34,022 nucleotides of DNA from Alphaproteobacteria bacterium. GTDB lineage: Bacteria; Pseudomonadota; Alphaproteobacteria; Rhizobiales; Aestuariivirgaceae. Made by a program: the position numbers and the translations under genes. Below, one piece after another: positions 17,030 to 24,601 of the stretch. Position 1 is the first letter of the stretch, and each line of letters begins with the position of its first letter. The stretch is from assembly GCA_024639035.1 (NCBI GenBank), contig JAHEJE010000002.1:1-34022 (forward strand), written 5' to 3'. The notes beneath the pieces were generated by a model. That model did no database searches and was not told the origin of the DNA. It saw nothing but the letters and a program-made list of their open reading frames with translations.

Positions 17030-17983
17030 TCAGAGATCGCGGCCGATGGCGAGATACTTGTCATGCCGGTGTTTGCGCAGTTCATCGGCAGAAAGGTGCT
17101 TGAGCGGCAACAGCGCGTCGGCGATTGCAGCGCCGGTCGCGGAGATCGTCTTTGCACTGTCGCGATGGGCGCCGCCGGAGGGTTCGTCGATGATGCCGTC
17201 GATGACCTTCAGGCGGATGAGGTCCTGCGCGGTGATCTTCATCGCCGTGGCCGCCTCCCTGGCCTTGGCGGAATCGCGCCACAGGATCGAGGCAGCGCCC
17301 TCGGGCGAAATCACGCTGTAAATGGCATGTTCGAGCATCAGCACCGAATTGGCGGCGGCAATCGCCAGGGCGCCGCCTGAACCGCCCTCGCCGATCACCA
17401 CGGATATCATCGGCACACCGAGCGCCAGGCAGCAGTCGGTCGAACGGGCGATGGCTTCGGCCTGGCCGCGTTCCTCAGCACCGATGCCCGGATAGGCGCC
17501 CGCGGTATCGATGAAGGTGATGACCGGCAGCCCAAAGCGCCCGGCCAATTCCATCAGCCTGACCGCCTTGCGGTAGCCTTCCGGCCGCGCCATGCCGAAA
17601 TTGCGTTTCAGGCGCGATTGCGTGTCGTGGCCCTTTTCCTGGCCGATCACCATCACCGGCTCTCCGTTGAACCGGCCCGGACCGCCGATGATGGCCAGAT
17701 CCTCGGCAAACTTGCGGTCGCCGGCCATGGGCGCGAAATCGCTGATCAGGCTGGCGATGTAGTTCTCGCAATGGGGCCGTTCGGGATGCCGAGCGACCTG
17801 CGTCTTTTGCCACGGGTCGAGCTTGTTGTAGAGATCCTTGAGTGCCCTTTGCGCCTTGTCTTCGAGGCGGGTGATTTCGGCATCGAGTGATTCCGTGTCG
17901 CCGTTCTCGGCGACCGCCCGCAACTCGGCGATGCGGCCTTCCAGATCGGCAATCTGGTTTTCGAATTCCAGGTAGTTTTTCAT
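17030..17983 (-). CDS. accA: Acetyl-CoA carboxylase carboxyltransferase subunit alpha
   Basis: Alpha subunit of the carboxyltransferase that makes malonyl-CoA for fatty acid synthesis, 317 aa, the usual length. It has an N-terminal helical, charged region (about 1-55), then the crotonase-like core. The core shows GRFNGEPVMVIGQEKG, FIDTAGAYPGIGAEERGQ and VIGEGGSGGALAI, the oxyanion-hole and CoA-binding segments. AccD, its partner, is not in the window. The gene follows xerD by 66 bp on the same strand and may be co-transcribed with it. Confidence 0.98.
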   Translation of the reverse strand: MKNYLEFENQIADLEGRIAELRAVAENGDTESLDAEITRLEDKAQRALKDLYNKLDPWQKTQVARHPERPHCENYIASLISDFAPMAGDRKFAEDLAIIGGPGRFNGEPVMVIGQEKGHDTQSRLKRNFGMARPEGYRKAVRLMELAGRFGLPVITFIDTAGAYPGIGAEERGQAEAIARSTDCCLALGVPMISVVIGEGGSGGALAIAAANSVLMLEHAIYSVISPEGAASILWRDSAKAREAATAMKITAQDLIRLKVIDGIIDEPSGGAHRDSAKTISATGAAIADALLPLKHLSADELRKHRHDKYLAIGRDL

Positions 17984-18049
17984 ATGGATAAGCCTGACGG
18001 CACGCCCCGATAAAATCCCCCGGCAAAGTGGCTCTGCGATGGCCCGGTG

Positions 18050-19003
18050 TCAACCATTGTTGCGCTGTTTTTCAGCCAGGGGGTGGTGGGTCTCGACGAT
18101 TTGGCGCAATCGGTCGGCCAAAACGTGGGTATAGATCTGCGTTGTCGAGATGTCGGCGTGGCCAAGCATCTGCTGCACGGCGCGCAGATCGGCACCGCCA
18201 GCAAGAAGGTGACTGGCAAAAGCATGCCGCAGGACGTGCGGGGAAACCGACTTTTCCGGCAAACCGGCGTGGCGCGCCAGAGCCTTCAGTTCGAGGGCAA
18301 AGTGCTGACGGGTCAGATGGCCCTGGGCGCCGCGGCTGGGAAACAGCCAGCGGGCGACCGTGTCGCCTGATTGCGGACTGTGCTTCTTGCGAAGCGCCAG
18401 ATAGCCGGCGATGGCCTTCCTGGCTGGATCGGACAGCGGCACCAGCCGTTCGCGCCCGCCCTTTCCGGTGACCAGAACGAAGCGGTCGTCGCCGGCGACC
18501 GCTGCAGCAGGTAGGCTGACCAATTCGGACACCCGCAGGCCGGTCGCATAGAGCAGTTCGACCAGGCAGTAGAGCCTTGCCGCCTTCATCTGGGCCGGAC
18601 CGCGCGTCGTCTGCATATGGTCACGCGCCGCCGCAATCAGCCGTTCGACATCGCCGGCGGAGAGAACCTTGGGGAGATGCCGGGCCGGTTTCGGCGAATC
18701 GATGATGGTTGACGGATTGTGCGCGCTGATGCCCTCGGCGAGCAGAAAGCGATGCAACTGGCGCACGGCGGATATTCGCCGGGCCAGCGTGGCACGGGCC
18801 AGATCGAGCGCATCCAGGCCGTGCAGATAGTGCCGGATGTCGTCGCTCGCTGCATCGCAAAGACGGACACCGCGCCGGCCCAATGCGTCGGTGTAGTTCC
18901 TGAGGTCGCGTTCATACGCTGACAGCGTATTCGGCCGGGCGCCGCGCTCGACGCTCATCATCTCCAGAAAGGCCTCGACAAACTGCCAGTCTCTTGCGGG
19001 CAT
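18050..19003 (-). CDS. xerD: Site-specific tyrosine recombinase XerD
   Basis: Cytosolic recombinase, 317 aa, that with XerC resolves chromosome dimers at dif. The N-terminal SAM-like DNA-binding domain covers about 1-100. The catalytic residues are all visible: Arg157 (ATGLRVSEL), Lys181 (GKGGRERLVPL), His256 and Arg259 (HVLRHAFASHLL), His282 (LGHADISTTQ) and Tyr291 (IYTHV). HADISTTQIYTHV resembles XerD more than XerC. Its start is 5 bp after the stop of the 46-aa membrane protein. It is a housekeeping gene and should not be confused with the integrase at the right end. Confidence 0.95.
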   Translation of the reverse strand: MPARDWQFVEAFLEMMSVERGARPNTLSAYERDLRNYTDALGRRGVRLCDAASDDIRHYLHGLDALDLARATLARRISAVRQLHRFLLAEGISAHNPSTIIDSPKPARHLPKVLSAGDVERLIAAARDHMQTTRGPAQMKAARLYCLVELLYATGLRVSELVSLPAAAVAGDDRFVLVTGKGGRERLVPLSDPARKAIAGYLALRKKHSPQSGDTVARWLFPSRGAQGHLTRQHFALELKALARHAGLPEKSVSPHVLRHAFASHLLAGGADLRAVQQMLGHADISTTQIYTHVLADRLRQIVETHHPLAEKQRNNG

Positions 19004-19008
19004 CGGCT

Positions 19009-19149
19009 TTAGTTGTCAAACCGCGAGGACGGCAGCGGTTTGACGACTTCCGATTGTTCGGGCGGAAAGCTGGCCAGGCCCCAGACCGCGCCGTAGCCCA
19101 CCGCCGCCAGAACCCCAAGCACCAACAGGAAACGCAAACTGTCCGGCAC
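19009..19149 (-). CDS. 46-residue single-pass membrane protein (GTG start)
   Basis: A short gene that I place by its ribosome-binding site: AGAGGAAG stands about 5 bp before the GTG at 19149. The product has one hydrophobic helix at about residues 5-25 (FLLVLGVLAAVGYGAVWGLA) and a short soluble tail, SFPPEQSEVVKPLP then SSRFDN. The tail looks constrained rather than random. The stop is 5 bp before xerD, which suggests co-transcription and possibly coupled translation. Longer readings of this frame to 19401 start without ribosome-binding support and overlap the 5' end of aroK on the other strand. I do not know a function; I believe similar mini-proteins occur at this position in related alphaproteobacteria, but that needs a search. 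Confidence 0.75.
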   Translation of the reverse strand: MPDSLRFLLVLGVLAAVGYGAVWGLASFPPEQSEVVKPLPSSRFDN

Positions 19150-19366
19150 GAATCTTCCTCTTTGATCGAAATCACGACATGTGCGGCTATAGTGCCCCGG
19201 ACCGCCGGCGCCTGCAAACCCTTTAAAGTACAGTGCCGACAGGCACCCGGCGGCACACCACGCGAGAGCGCGCCACCATGGCGGGCGCCGGGCGAAATTC
19301 TTTGCTGAACCGTGCCAAGACGGATAAAACCGGACCAACCGAACAGCACAACCGAAGGCCGCAAGG

Positions 19367-19936
19367 GTGGCGCGAGCGAACAAAAGTACCACGGTGGACA
19401 CCGTACTCGAACGCCTTCAGGGGCGTTCGATCGTGATGGTCGGCCTGATGGGCGCCGGTAAGACCACCATCGGTCGCCGGCTCGCACAGCGACTTGGCCT
19501 GCCGTTCGCCGATGCCGACAAGGAGATCGAAATCGCCGCTGGCAAGACGGTTCAGGAAATCTTCGAAGACCATGGCGAGGCGTACTTCCGCAGTGGTGAA
19601 GCCCGGGTCATTTCGCGACTGCTCGATGGCAAGCAAAAGGTGCTGGCCACCGGCGGCGGCGCCTTCATGGATCCTGGAACGCGCGCGATCATCGAGCAAA
19701 AGGCGGTGTCGGTGTGGCTGAGCGGCGACCTGGCTTTGCTGATGAAACGGGTGCGGCGAAAATCGCATCGCCCGCTCCTGAAAACCGCCGACCCCGAGGC
19801 CGTCATGCGAGAACTGATCGAAACCCGTTATCCAACCTACGCGCTGGCCAACCATACAATCGAGAGCCGGGACGTGCCCCACGCCTGCATCGTCGACGAC
19901 GTCGTATCGGCCCTGGCGGAAAGACAATCCAAATGA
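19367..19936 (+). CDS. aroK: Shikimate kinase
   Basis: Phosphorylates shikimate in aromatic amino acid synthesis; 189 aa. P-loop VGLMGAGKTTIG (about residues 24-35), shikimate-binding DADKEIE, the ATGGGAFMD turn and the lid region RRKSHRPLL are present. The start is GTG at 19367 with GAAGG about 8 bp upstream; no in-frame ATG precedes the P-loop. The 15-residue extension before the core is common in alphaproteobacterial AroK. The stop overlaps the aroB start as ATGA. It is divergent from the 46-aa gene, with about 217 bp between. Confidence 0.95.
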   Translation: MARANKSTTVDTVLERLQGRSIVMVGLMGAGKTTIGRRLAQRLGLPFADADKEIEIAAGKTVQEIFEDHGEAYFRSGEARVISRLLDGKQKVLATGGGAFMDPGTRAIIEQKAVSVWLSGDLALLMKRVRRKSHRPLLKTADPEAVMRELIETRYPTYALANHTIESRDVPHACIVDDVVSALAERQSK

Positions 19937-21078
19937 CCGCATCTTCGCTTGGCCAGAAGGCCGAAAACTCCATCGCGGTGAACGTTGCGCTCGGCGCGCG
20001 GTCCTACGACATCGAAATCGGTACCGGGCTGATAGACCGCGCCGGTGAGCTGATCGGCCCGCATCTGCGCCGGCCGGTGACCGCCATCGTCACCGACGAG
20101 AACGTCGCCGGACTGCATCTGGACCGACTGACAGCCGCGCTTGAGGCGGCAGGCATCGCCAGCACGGCAGTTATCTGTCCGCCGGGCGAGGCCAGCAAGA
20201 GCTATGCGCGGCTGGCCTCGGTCTGCGACGGCCTGCTTGAGGCCGGCATCGAGCGGTCCGACACGATCATCGCCTTCGGCGGCGGCGTGATCGGCGATCT
20301 TGCGGGGTTCGCCGCAGCAATTCTGCGCCGCGGCGTTCGTTTCATCCAGATGCCGACCAGCCTGCTGGCCCAGGTCGATTCATCGGTCGGCGGCAAGACC
20401 GGCATCAACTCGCCGCTCGGCAAGAACCTGATCGGCGCCTTCCATCAGCCGGTCGGCGTGATTGCCGATATCTCGCTGCTCGATACCTTGCCGGCGCGCC
20501 AGTTCGCCGCCGGTTATGCCGAGGTCGCCAAGTACGGCCTGATCGGCGATGCAGCGTTCTTCGGCTGGCTCGAAGACCACGGCGAACAGATCGGCGCCGG
20601 CGACCTCCAGGCCCGCATGCGGGCGGTTGAAACCAGCTGCGTGACCAAGGCCGACATCGTTGCCCGCGACGAGCATGAACACGGCACCCGCGCTCTGCTC
20701 AATCTCGGTCACACCTTCGGTCATGCGCTCGAGGCCGCGACCGGCTATGGCGAGCGGCTTCTGCATGGTGAGGGCGTGTCGATCGGCATGATCATGGCGT
20801 TGCGGTTTTCGCACCGGCTCGGCCTGTGCAGCGCCGATGTGGCAGAGCGGGCCGCGGCACATCTTGCATCGGTGGGATTGCCGGTCAGCGCCGCGCAGAT
20901 CCCCGGCGGCCTGCCGGACGCGGACGGCCTGCTGAACATCATGCGCCAGGACAAGAAGGCCGAAGGCGGCAGCCTGGTGTTCATCCTGGCCCGCGGAATT
21001 GGCGAAGCCTTCATCGCCCGCAACATCGATGACGCCGCCGTCTTGGAATTTCTCAATCTGGAGCTGTCAAACAGATGA
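19933..21078 (+). CDS. aroB: 3-dehydroquinate synthase
   Basis: Second enzyme of the shikimate pathway, NAD- and metal-dependent, 381 aa. Diagnostic segments are AFGGGVIGDLAGFAAAI and MPTSLLAQVDSSVGGKTG, followed by NLIGAFHQP, and the metal-binding LNLGHTFGHALEAATGYG with LLHGEGVSIGM. The ATG at 19933 overlaps the aroK stop by 4 bp and the stop overlaps the next start by 4 bp, so aroK, aroB and the CorC-like gene form a coupled operon. Confidence 0.98.
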   Translation: MTASSLGQKAENSIAVNVALGARSYDIEIGTGLIDRAGELIGPHLRRPVTAIVTDENVAGLHLDRLTAALEAAGIASTAVICPPGEASKSYARLASVCDGLLEAGIERSDTIIAFGGGVIGDLAGFAAAILRRGVRFIQMPTSLLAQVDSSVGGKTGINSPLGKNLIGAFHQPVGVIADISLLDTLPARQFAAGYAEVAKYGLIGDAAFFGWLEDHGEQIGAGDLQARMRAVETSCVTKADIVARDEHEHGTRALLNLGHTFGHALEAATGYGERLLHGEGVSIGMIMALRFSHRLGLCSADVAERAAAHLASVGLPVSAAQIPGGLPDADGLLNIMRQDKKAEGGSLVFILARGIGEAFIARNIDDAAVLEFLNLELSNR

Positions 21079-22361
21079 ATGCGACACTAGGCATCGTCGC
21101 CGGGGCCGTCATCGGCCTGTTGTTTCTTTCGGCGTTCTTTTCGGGAACCGAGACCGCAATGACCGCCACGTCACGCGCCAGGGTGCATGAGCTTGCCAGG
21201 CGCGGCGACCGCCGGGCGCTGATCTTGCAGGAGCTGGTCTCGATCCCTGAGCGTCTCATAGGGGCCATTCTGCTCGGCAACAATCTGGTCAACATCCTCG
21301 CCTCGGCCCTTGCGACCAGCCTGTTCGTCAAGCTGTTCGGCGATGCCGGCGTGGTCTATGCCACTCTGGTGATGACAGCACTGGTGCTGGTGTTCGGCGA
21401 GGTGATGCCGAAAACCTATGCCATCAACAATCCCGACCGGGTGGCGCTCGCCGTTGCTCCGGTTATCCGGGTGCTGGTCGCCATCCTGGCGCCGATCGTC
21501 ATGAGCGTCGAGTTCATCGTGCGCAACACGATGAAGGCGCTCGGTTTCGACATCTCCGGCGACAGCAACATGCTGCCGGCGCATGACGAGTTGCGCGGCG
21601 CGATCAATCTGCACCACAAGCAGGGCGCGGTCATCAAGCACGACCGGGACATGCTGGGCGGCATTCTCGATCTTCGGGAGCTTGAGATTTCCGATGTGAT
21701 GATCCATCGCACCAAAATGCACACTCTGGACGGCAGTCTGTCCCCGGCCGAGGTCATCGCCGACGTTCTTGCCAAGGGGCATACCAGAGTGCCGGTGTGG
21801 AAGGATGATCCGGACAACATCATCGGCATCGTCAATGCCAAGGACCTTCTCGCCGCCCTTCACGCAAACAACGGCGATGCCTCGCGCATCGTCCTGTCAA
21901 GCGTCCTCACGGCGCCCTGGTTCGTGCCCGACACCACTCCGCTCGTCGACCAGCTCAACGCATTCCTGCGCCGCAAGGCTCATTTCGCCGTTGTGGTCGA
22001 TGAGTATGGCGAGGTGATGGGGCTGGTCACTCTTGAGGACATACTGGAGGAAATCGTCGGCGAAATCGCGGACGAGCACGACATCGAGGTCGCAGGGGTC
22101 GAACGCGAACCCTCCGGCGCCTTCATCATCGAGGGTGCAACCCCGATCCGCGATCTCAATCGCCAGTACGACTGGAGCCTGCCCGACGAGGAAGCCACCA
22201 CGCTGGCCGGCCTGGTCATCCACGAGAGCCAGATGATCCCCGAACAAGGGCAAGCCTTCACCTTCCACGGATTTCGCTTCGAGGTGCTGGAGCGCGACAG
22301 AAACCAGATCGTATCGCTCAAGGTGACGCCGCAGAAGACGGGGCGCCGGCGCCGGAGCTGA
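21075..22361 (+). CDS. CNNM/CorC-HlyC family membrane protein with CBS pair
   Basis: A 428-aa protein in three parts. An N-terminal DUF21/CNNM transmembrane domain (about 5-185) includes FFSGTETAMTA, LLGNNLVNILAS and LVFGEVMPKTYAI. A CBS-domain pair follows (about 205-325), with HTRVPVWKDDPDNIIGIV and HFAVVVDEYGEVMGLVTLEDILEEI. A C-terminal CorC_HlyC domain (about 340-420) closes the protein. Relatives are linked to magnesium/cobalt efflux or homeostasis; the old haemolysin label is not informative. It is the third gene of the aroK-aroB operon by ATGA overlap and converges on bolA with only 14 bp between the stops. Confidence 0.93.
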   Translation: MNATLGIVAGAVIGLLFLSAFFSGTETAMTATSRARVHELARRGDRRALILQELVSIPERLIGAILLGNNLVNILASALATSLFVKLFGDAGVVYATLVMTALVLVFGEVMPKTYAINNPDRVALAVAPVIRVLVAILAPIVMSVEFIVRNTMKALGFDISGDSNMLPAHDELRGAINLHHKQGAVIKHDRDMLGGILDLRELEISDVMIHRTKMHTLDGSLSPAEVIADVLAKGHTRVPVWKDDPDNIIGIVNAKDLLAALHANNGDASRIVLSSVLTAPWFVPDTTPLVDQLNAFLRRKAHFAVVVDEYGEVMGLVTLEDILEEIVGEIADEHDIEVAGVEREPSGAFIIEGATPIRDLNRQYDWSLPDEEATTLAGLVIHESQMIPEQGQAFTFHGFRFEVLERDRNQIVSLKVTPQKTGRRRRS

Positions 22362-22375
22362 TGTCCGGTACCGGG

Positions 22376-22648
22376 TTACGGGGCGCTGGCGCTGATGGTC
22401 AGGGCGTGCACGCGCGTGGCCAGTTCCTCGGCCAGCAAGCTGTTGATCATCCGGTGGCATTCGATACGCGATTTTCCGGCAAAGGCTTCGGCCTCGATCA
22501 CCACCTTGAAATGCGTTTCTCCCTCGGGCCGGGCCCCGGCGTGACCGGCGTGTTTGGCCGACTCGTCAATCACCCGTAGGTCGGCGGGGCTGAAAGTGTT
22601 ATTTAATTTTTTGGTGATTCCCTGACCAACCGGACCAAGTGTAGTCAT
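22376..22648 (-). CDS. BolA-family protein
   Basis: A 90-aa protein of the BolA family, which partners monothiol glutaredoxins in iron-sulfur and iron signalling and has also been linked to cell shape. The core ESAKHAGHAG then GETHFKVVIEAEAF and the conserved His65 in ECHRMINSLL are visible. The ATG at 22648 has AGGAG 5 bp upstream; an upstream GTG at 22654 would overlap that site and is less likely. It diverges from the J-domain gene across a compact control region. Confidence 0.9.
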   Translation of the reverse strand: MTTLGPVGQGITKKLNNTFSPADLRVIDESAKHAGHAGARPEGETHFKVVIEAEAFAGKSRIECHRMINSLLAEELATRVHALTISASAP

Positions 22649-22700
22649 GATCACTCCTGTAGCGTTTGCAATGCCTGCCTCATTTGTGACGCTTGCAGCG

Positions 22701-22706
22701 TATAAT
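22701..22706 (+). promoter_or_regulatory. -10 element TATAAT of the J-domain gene
   Basis: A perfect TATAAT lies 68 bp before the start codon of the J-domain gene, in the divergent region with bolA. No good -35 hexamer stands 16-18 bp upstream, so an activator may be needed. TAGCGTTTGC occurs at 22660-22669 and again at 22710-22719, exactly 50 bp apart and flanking this element. Confidence 0.45.
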
Positions 22707-22727
22707 GTCTAGCGTTTGCCGTTCGCG

Positions 22728-22745
22728 GGCGACAGATCTGTCGCC
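22728..22745. repeat. 18-bp perfect palindrome in the leader of the J-domain gene
   Basis: GGCGACAGATCTGTCGCC is a perfect palindrome with no spacer, 22 bp downstream of the TATAAT box and 29 bp before the start codon. It could be an operator or, as RNA, a stem in the 5' leader. No regulator is identified. Confidence 0.6.
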
Positions 22746-22773
22746 GCCATCTGAAATTGTGTGTCTAACGATC

Positions 22774-23391
22774 ATGAAACTCGAATCGAAATACTTCGAC
22801 AGTATCCGCGTCAAACCGGAAGAAGATCGCCTGTTGCGCAAGAAGCTGCCCGAGTGCGAATGGGACGGATGTGCCAGGCCGGGCAAGCATCCAGCCCCGA
22901 AGGGCCGCGACAACGAAGGCGAGTATCACTATTTCTGTCTGGACCATGTGCGCCAGTACAACAAGGGATACAACTACTTCAACGGCATGAAAGAGCCCGA
23001 TGTCCGCGACTGGCAAAAAAGCGACAAGACCGGCCACCGGCCGACGTGGAAGCTCGGGCAGAATTCCTGGGCGGCGTTCAACGGCGGCAAGAAGCGGTCT
23101 GGCAACGCGCGGACGCAGGCTGCTTTCGAAGACCCCTTCGACGTCATGGGAGATAGTGACACCACCACCCATCATGCCCGCCCGCAACGCAGCGTGCGCT
23201 CCAGTGAGATGAAGCACTTGTATGCGCTCGGTCTGGACGAGACCGCAACCAGAGAAGAGGTCAAGCTGCAATACAAGAAACTCGTCAAACGCCTGCACCC
23301 GGATGCCAATGGCGGCAGCAGGGCCAACGAAGACAAACTGCGCGACATCATCCAGGCCTACGACGCATTGCGCAAATCCGGCTTTTGCTGA
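22774..23391 (+). CDS. J-domain protein with N-terminal Cys/His cluster
   Basis: A 205-aa protein. The C-terminal J domain (about 145-203) has the HPD tripeptide at 175-177 (KRLHPDANGG), so it should stimulate an Hsp70 ATPase. The N-terminal half has C28-x4-C33, then C55-x2-H58 within CEWDGCARPGKHPAPKGR and YHYFCLDHVRQYNKGYNY, which could bind a metal. The middle (about 95-145) looks disordered. This is not canonical DnaJ: there is no G/F-rich region and no four-repeat zinc domain. The ATG at 22774 is chosen because the protein clearly begins MKLESKYFD; the open frame reaches 22693 but crosses the promoter. Its client is unknown. Confidence 0.88.
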   Translation: MKLESKYFDSIRVKPEEDRLLRKKLPECEWDGCARPGKHPAPKGRDNEGEYHYFCLDHVRQYNKGYNYFNGMKEPDVRDWQKSDKTGHRPTWKLGQNSWAAFNGGKKRSGNARTQAAFEDPFDVMGDSDTTTHHARPQRSVRSSEMKHLYALGLDETATREEVKLQYKKLVKRLHPDANGGSRANEDKLRDIIQAYDALRKSGFC

Positions 23392-23598
23392 GGCCATAAT
23401 CTTGGCGCCGGCGGCGTTGCGCCGAAGTCGCCGAGCGGCCAAAATTTTGATGAGACCAATCGCCGCTGTGGTTGCAGCGGCTGGCGTCAGCGATTAGAAC
23501 AACATGGCGCTACATCGGCGCAAAGATGCCCGGCCATAATCGTGGCCGGCAAAATGCGTGGTGCAGCCACGAACTTCCTAATCTCCGAGTAGATTGCA

Positions 23599-24588
23599 AT
23601 GGATGCCATGACAGACGCGCTAGTGCCCGGATTGCCTGACACGACCTTATCGGTGAAGGATGTGTTCGGTTTCGAAAGCAACTTGCAGGTTCCGGCCTAT
23701 TCGACATCGAGCGAGCATGTGCCCGATATCGATGAAGACTACCTGTTCAACCGCGAAACCACCCTGGCCATACTGGCCGGGTTTGCCTACAACCGTCGGG
23801 TGATCGTTGCCGGGTATCACGGCACCGGCAAATCGACCCATATCGAACAGGTCGCGGCGCGGCTCAACTGGCCGTGCGTGCGGATCAATCTCGACAGCCA
23901 CATTTCGCGCATCGACCTGATCGGCAAGGACGCCATCGTGCTGAAGGACGGCAAGCAGGTCACCGAATTCCGTGAAGGCATTCTGCCCTGGGCGCTGCAG
24001 AACAACGTCGCGCTGGTGTTCGACGAATACGACGCCGGCCGGCCGGACGTGATGTTCGTCATCCAGCGGGTGCTGGAGGTCTCCGGCCGCCTGACCCTGC
24101 TTGACCAGAATCGTGTCATCACCCCGCATCCGGCATTTCGCCTGTTCGCCACCGCCAACACGGTCGGGCTCGGCGACACCAGTGGGCTCTATCACGGGAC
24201 GCAGCAGATCAATCAGGGCCAGATGGACCGCTGGTCGATCGTCGTGGCGCTGAACTACCTGCCGCACGCCCAGGAGCAGAACATCATCCTGGCGAAGTGC
24301 AAGGCCTATGATACCGAGGAGGGCCGCAAGACCATCGCCAACATGGTGCGGCTTGCCGACCTCACGCGCAACGCTTTCATCAACGGCGACCTGTCGACCG
24401 TCATGAGTCCGCGCACGGTCATCACCTGGGCGCAGAATGCAAGTATCTTCGAAGACGTCGCCTTCGGATTCCGGGTAACGTTCCTCAACAAGTGCGACGA
24501 ACTGGAGCGTGGCCTGGTGGCGGAATTCTACCAGCGCTGCTTTGGCGAAGACCTGCCCGAGACCACGGCCCATGTCGCGCTGAGCTGA
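23599..24588 (+). CDS. cobS: Cobaltochelatase subunit CobS (AAA+ ATPase)
   Basis: ATPase subunit of the aerobic cobaltochelatase CobNST, which inserts cobalt into hydrogenobyrinic acid a,c-diamide during cobalamin synthesis. It is 329 aa, the usual length. Walker A GYHGTGKS is at 72-79 and Walker B ALVFDEYD at 138-145; FATANTVGLGDTSG is the sensor-1 region. It forms a ring with CobT, encoded 13 bp downstream. CobN, the chelating subunit, is not in the window. ATG at 23599; a second in-frame ATG at 23608 is possible since neither has a strong ribosome-binding site. No cobalamin riboswitch was recognised upstream. Confidence 0.97.
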   Translation: MDAMTDALVPGLPDTTLSVKDVFGFESNLQVPAYSTSSEHVPDIDEDYLFNRETTLAILAGFAYNRRVIVAGYHGTGKSTHIEQVAARLNWPCVRINLDSHISRIDLIGKDAIVLKDGKQVTEFREGILPWALQNNVALVFDEYDAGRPDVMFVIQRVLEVSGRLTLLDQNRVITPHPAFRLFATANTVGLGDTSGLYHGTQQINQGQMDRWSIVVALNYLPHAQEQNIILAKCKAYDTEEGRKTIANMVRLADLTRNAFINGDLSTVMSPRTVITWAQNASIFEDVAFGFRVTFLNKCDELERGLVAEFYQRCFGEDLPETTAHVALS

Positions 24589-24601
24589 GCGCGGGCCCTG
24601 A

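Noticed and set aside
18050..19003. XerD gene as a mobile-element integrase
   Set aside because: Length, motif details (HADISTTQIYTHV) and its place among core genes fit the chromosomal XerD.
19009..19401. Longer 130-residue version of the membrane mini-protein
   Set aside because: The extra N-terminal part has no ribosome-binding site and overlaps the aroK start region; the GTG at 19149 has a strong one.
23392..23598. Cobalamin riboswitch upstream of cobS
   Set aside because: The B12-box consensus and the required long multi-stem layout are not visible in the 207 bp available.
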